A program made the translations under genes and the position numbers. The notes beneath the pieces were generated by a model that worked only from the letters and a program-made list of their open reading frames with translations, ran no database searches and was not told the origin of the DNA. Shown here piece by piece: positions 5,475-5,475 of a stretch of DNA of 5,475 bases. Source of the DNA: Clostridia bacterium (GTDB taxonomy: Bacteria > Bacillota_A > Clostridia > Christensenellales > Aristaeellaceae); contig JAFXSH010000139.1 in assembly GCA_017525805.1 (NCBI GenBank), forward strand, positions 1 to 5,475, read 5' to 3'. Within the stretch, counting starts at the first letter, position 1; each line of letters begins with the position of its first letter.

Positions 5475-5475
5475 T

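Noticed and set aside
1..5475. CRISPR array, tRNA, rRNA or complete insertion sequence
   Set aside because: No regularly spaced repeats, no cloverleaf or rRNA-like segments and no transposase gene were seen.

Overview
The window looks like a chromosomal stretch from a low-oxygen, Clostridia-like member of the Bacillota. Supporting signs are strong AGGAGG-type ribosome binding sites, a TTG start on resB, a MATE pump and a Nim-like flavoprotein of a type common in gut Firmicutes, and a System II (ResB/CcsA) cytochrome c maturation pair. The lineage is inferred from protein character only. Most of the window is GC-rich, but the first ~450 bases are AT-rich.

Layout, left to right. (1) About 1-446, plus strand: the C-terminal two thirds of a RimJ/RimL-type GNAT acetyltransferase, cut by the window edge or truncated at its 5' end. 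(2) 527-1876, plus strand: a MATE-family multidrug/cation efflux transporter with a possible promoter overlapping the GNAT stop codon. (3) 1877-1971: a short regulatory gap holding a good sigma-A promoter (TTGCTT-17-TATAAT) and a perfect 16-bp palindrome with a GTATAC core over the -10/+1 region, very probably a GntR operator. (4) 1972-2610, plus strand: a GntR-family regulator with a C-terminal FCD ligand-binding domain, probably autoregulated through that palindrome. (5) 2620-3099, minus strand, convergent with gntR: a small FMN-binding split-barrel protein related to pyridoxamine-phosphate oxidase and NimA. (6) 3153-3950 and 3969-5219, minus strand: ccsA/resC and resB, 18 bases apart, forming the two-subunit cytochrome c haem transport and ligation complex. 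(7) 5220-5475: a non-coding leader upstream of resB holding repeated GGAATA motifs with two competing small hairpins, a 47-base near-perfect inverted repeat, a GC-rich hairpin and perhaps the last codons of another minus-strand gene.

The minus-strand genes appear to form one transcription unit, resB then ccsA then possibly the Nim-like gene. ResB and CcsA together carry haem across the membrane and attach it to CXXCH motifs of exported cytochromes. No apocytochrome, ResA or CcdA is encoded here, so their client lies elsewhere. The plus-strand genes (GNAT, MATE, GntR) look like an accessory resistance/regulation strip with no obvious shared pathway. I see no convincing undescribed multi-gene system. 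The most informative non-coding signals are the GntR operator and the structured leader upstream of resB.
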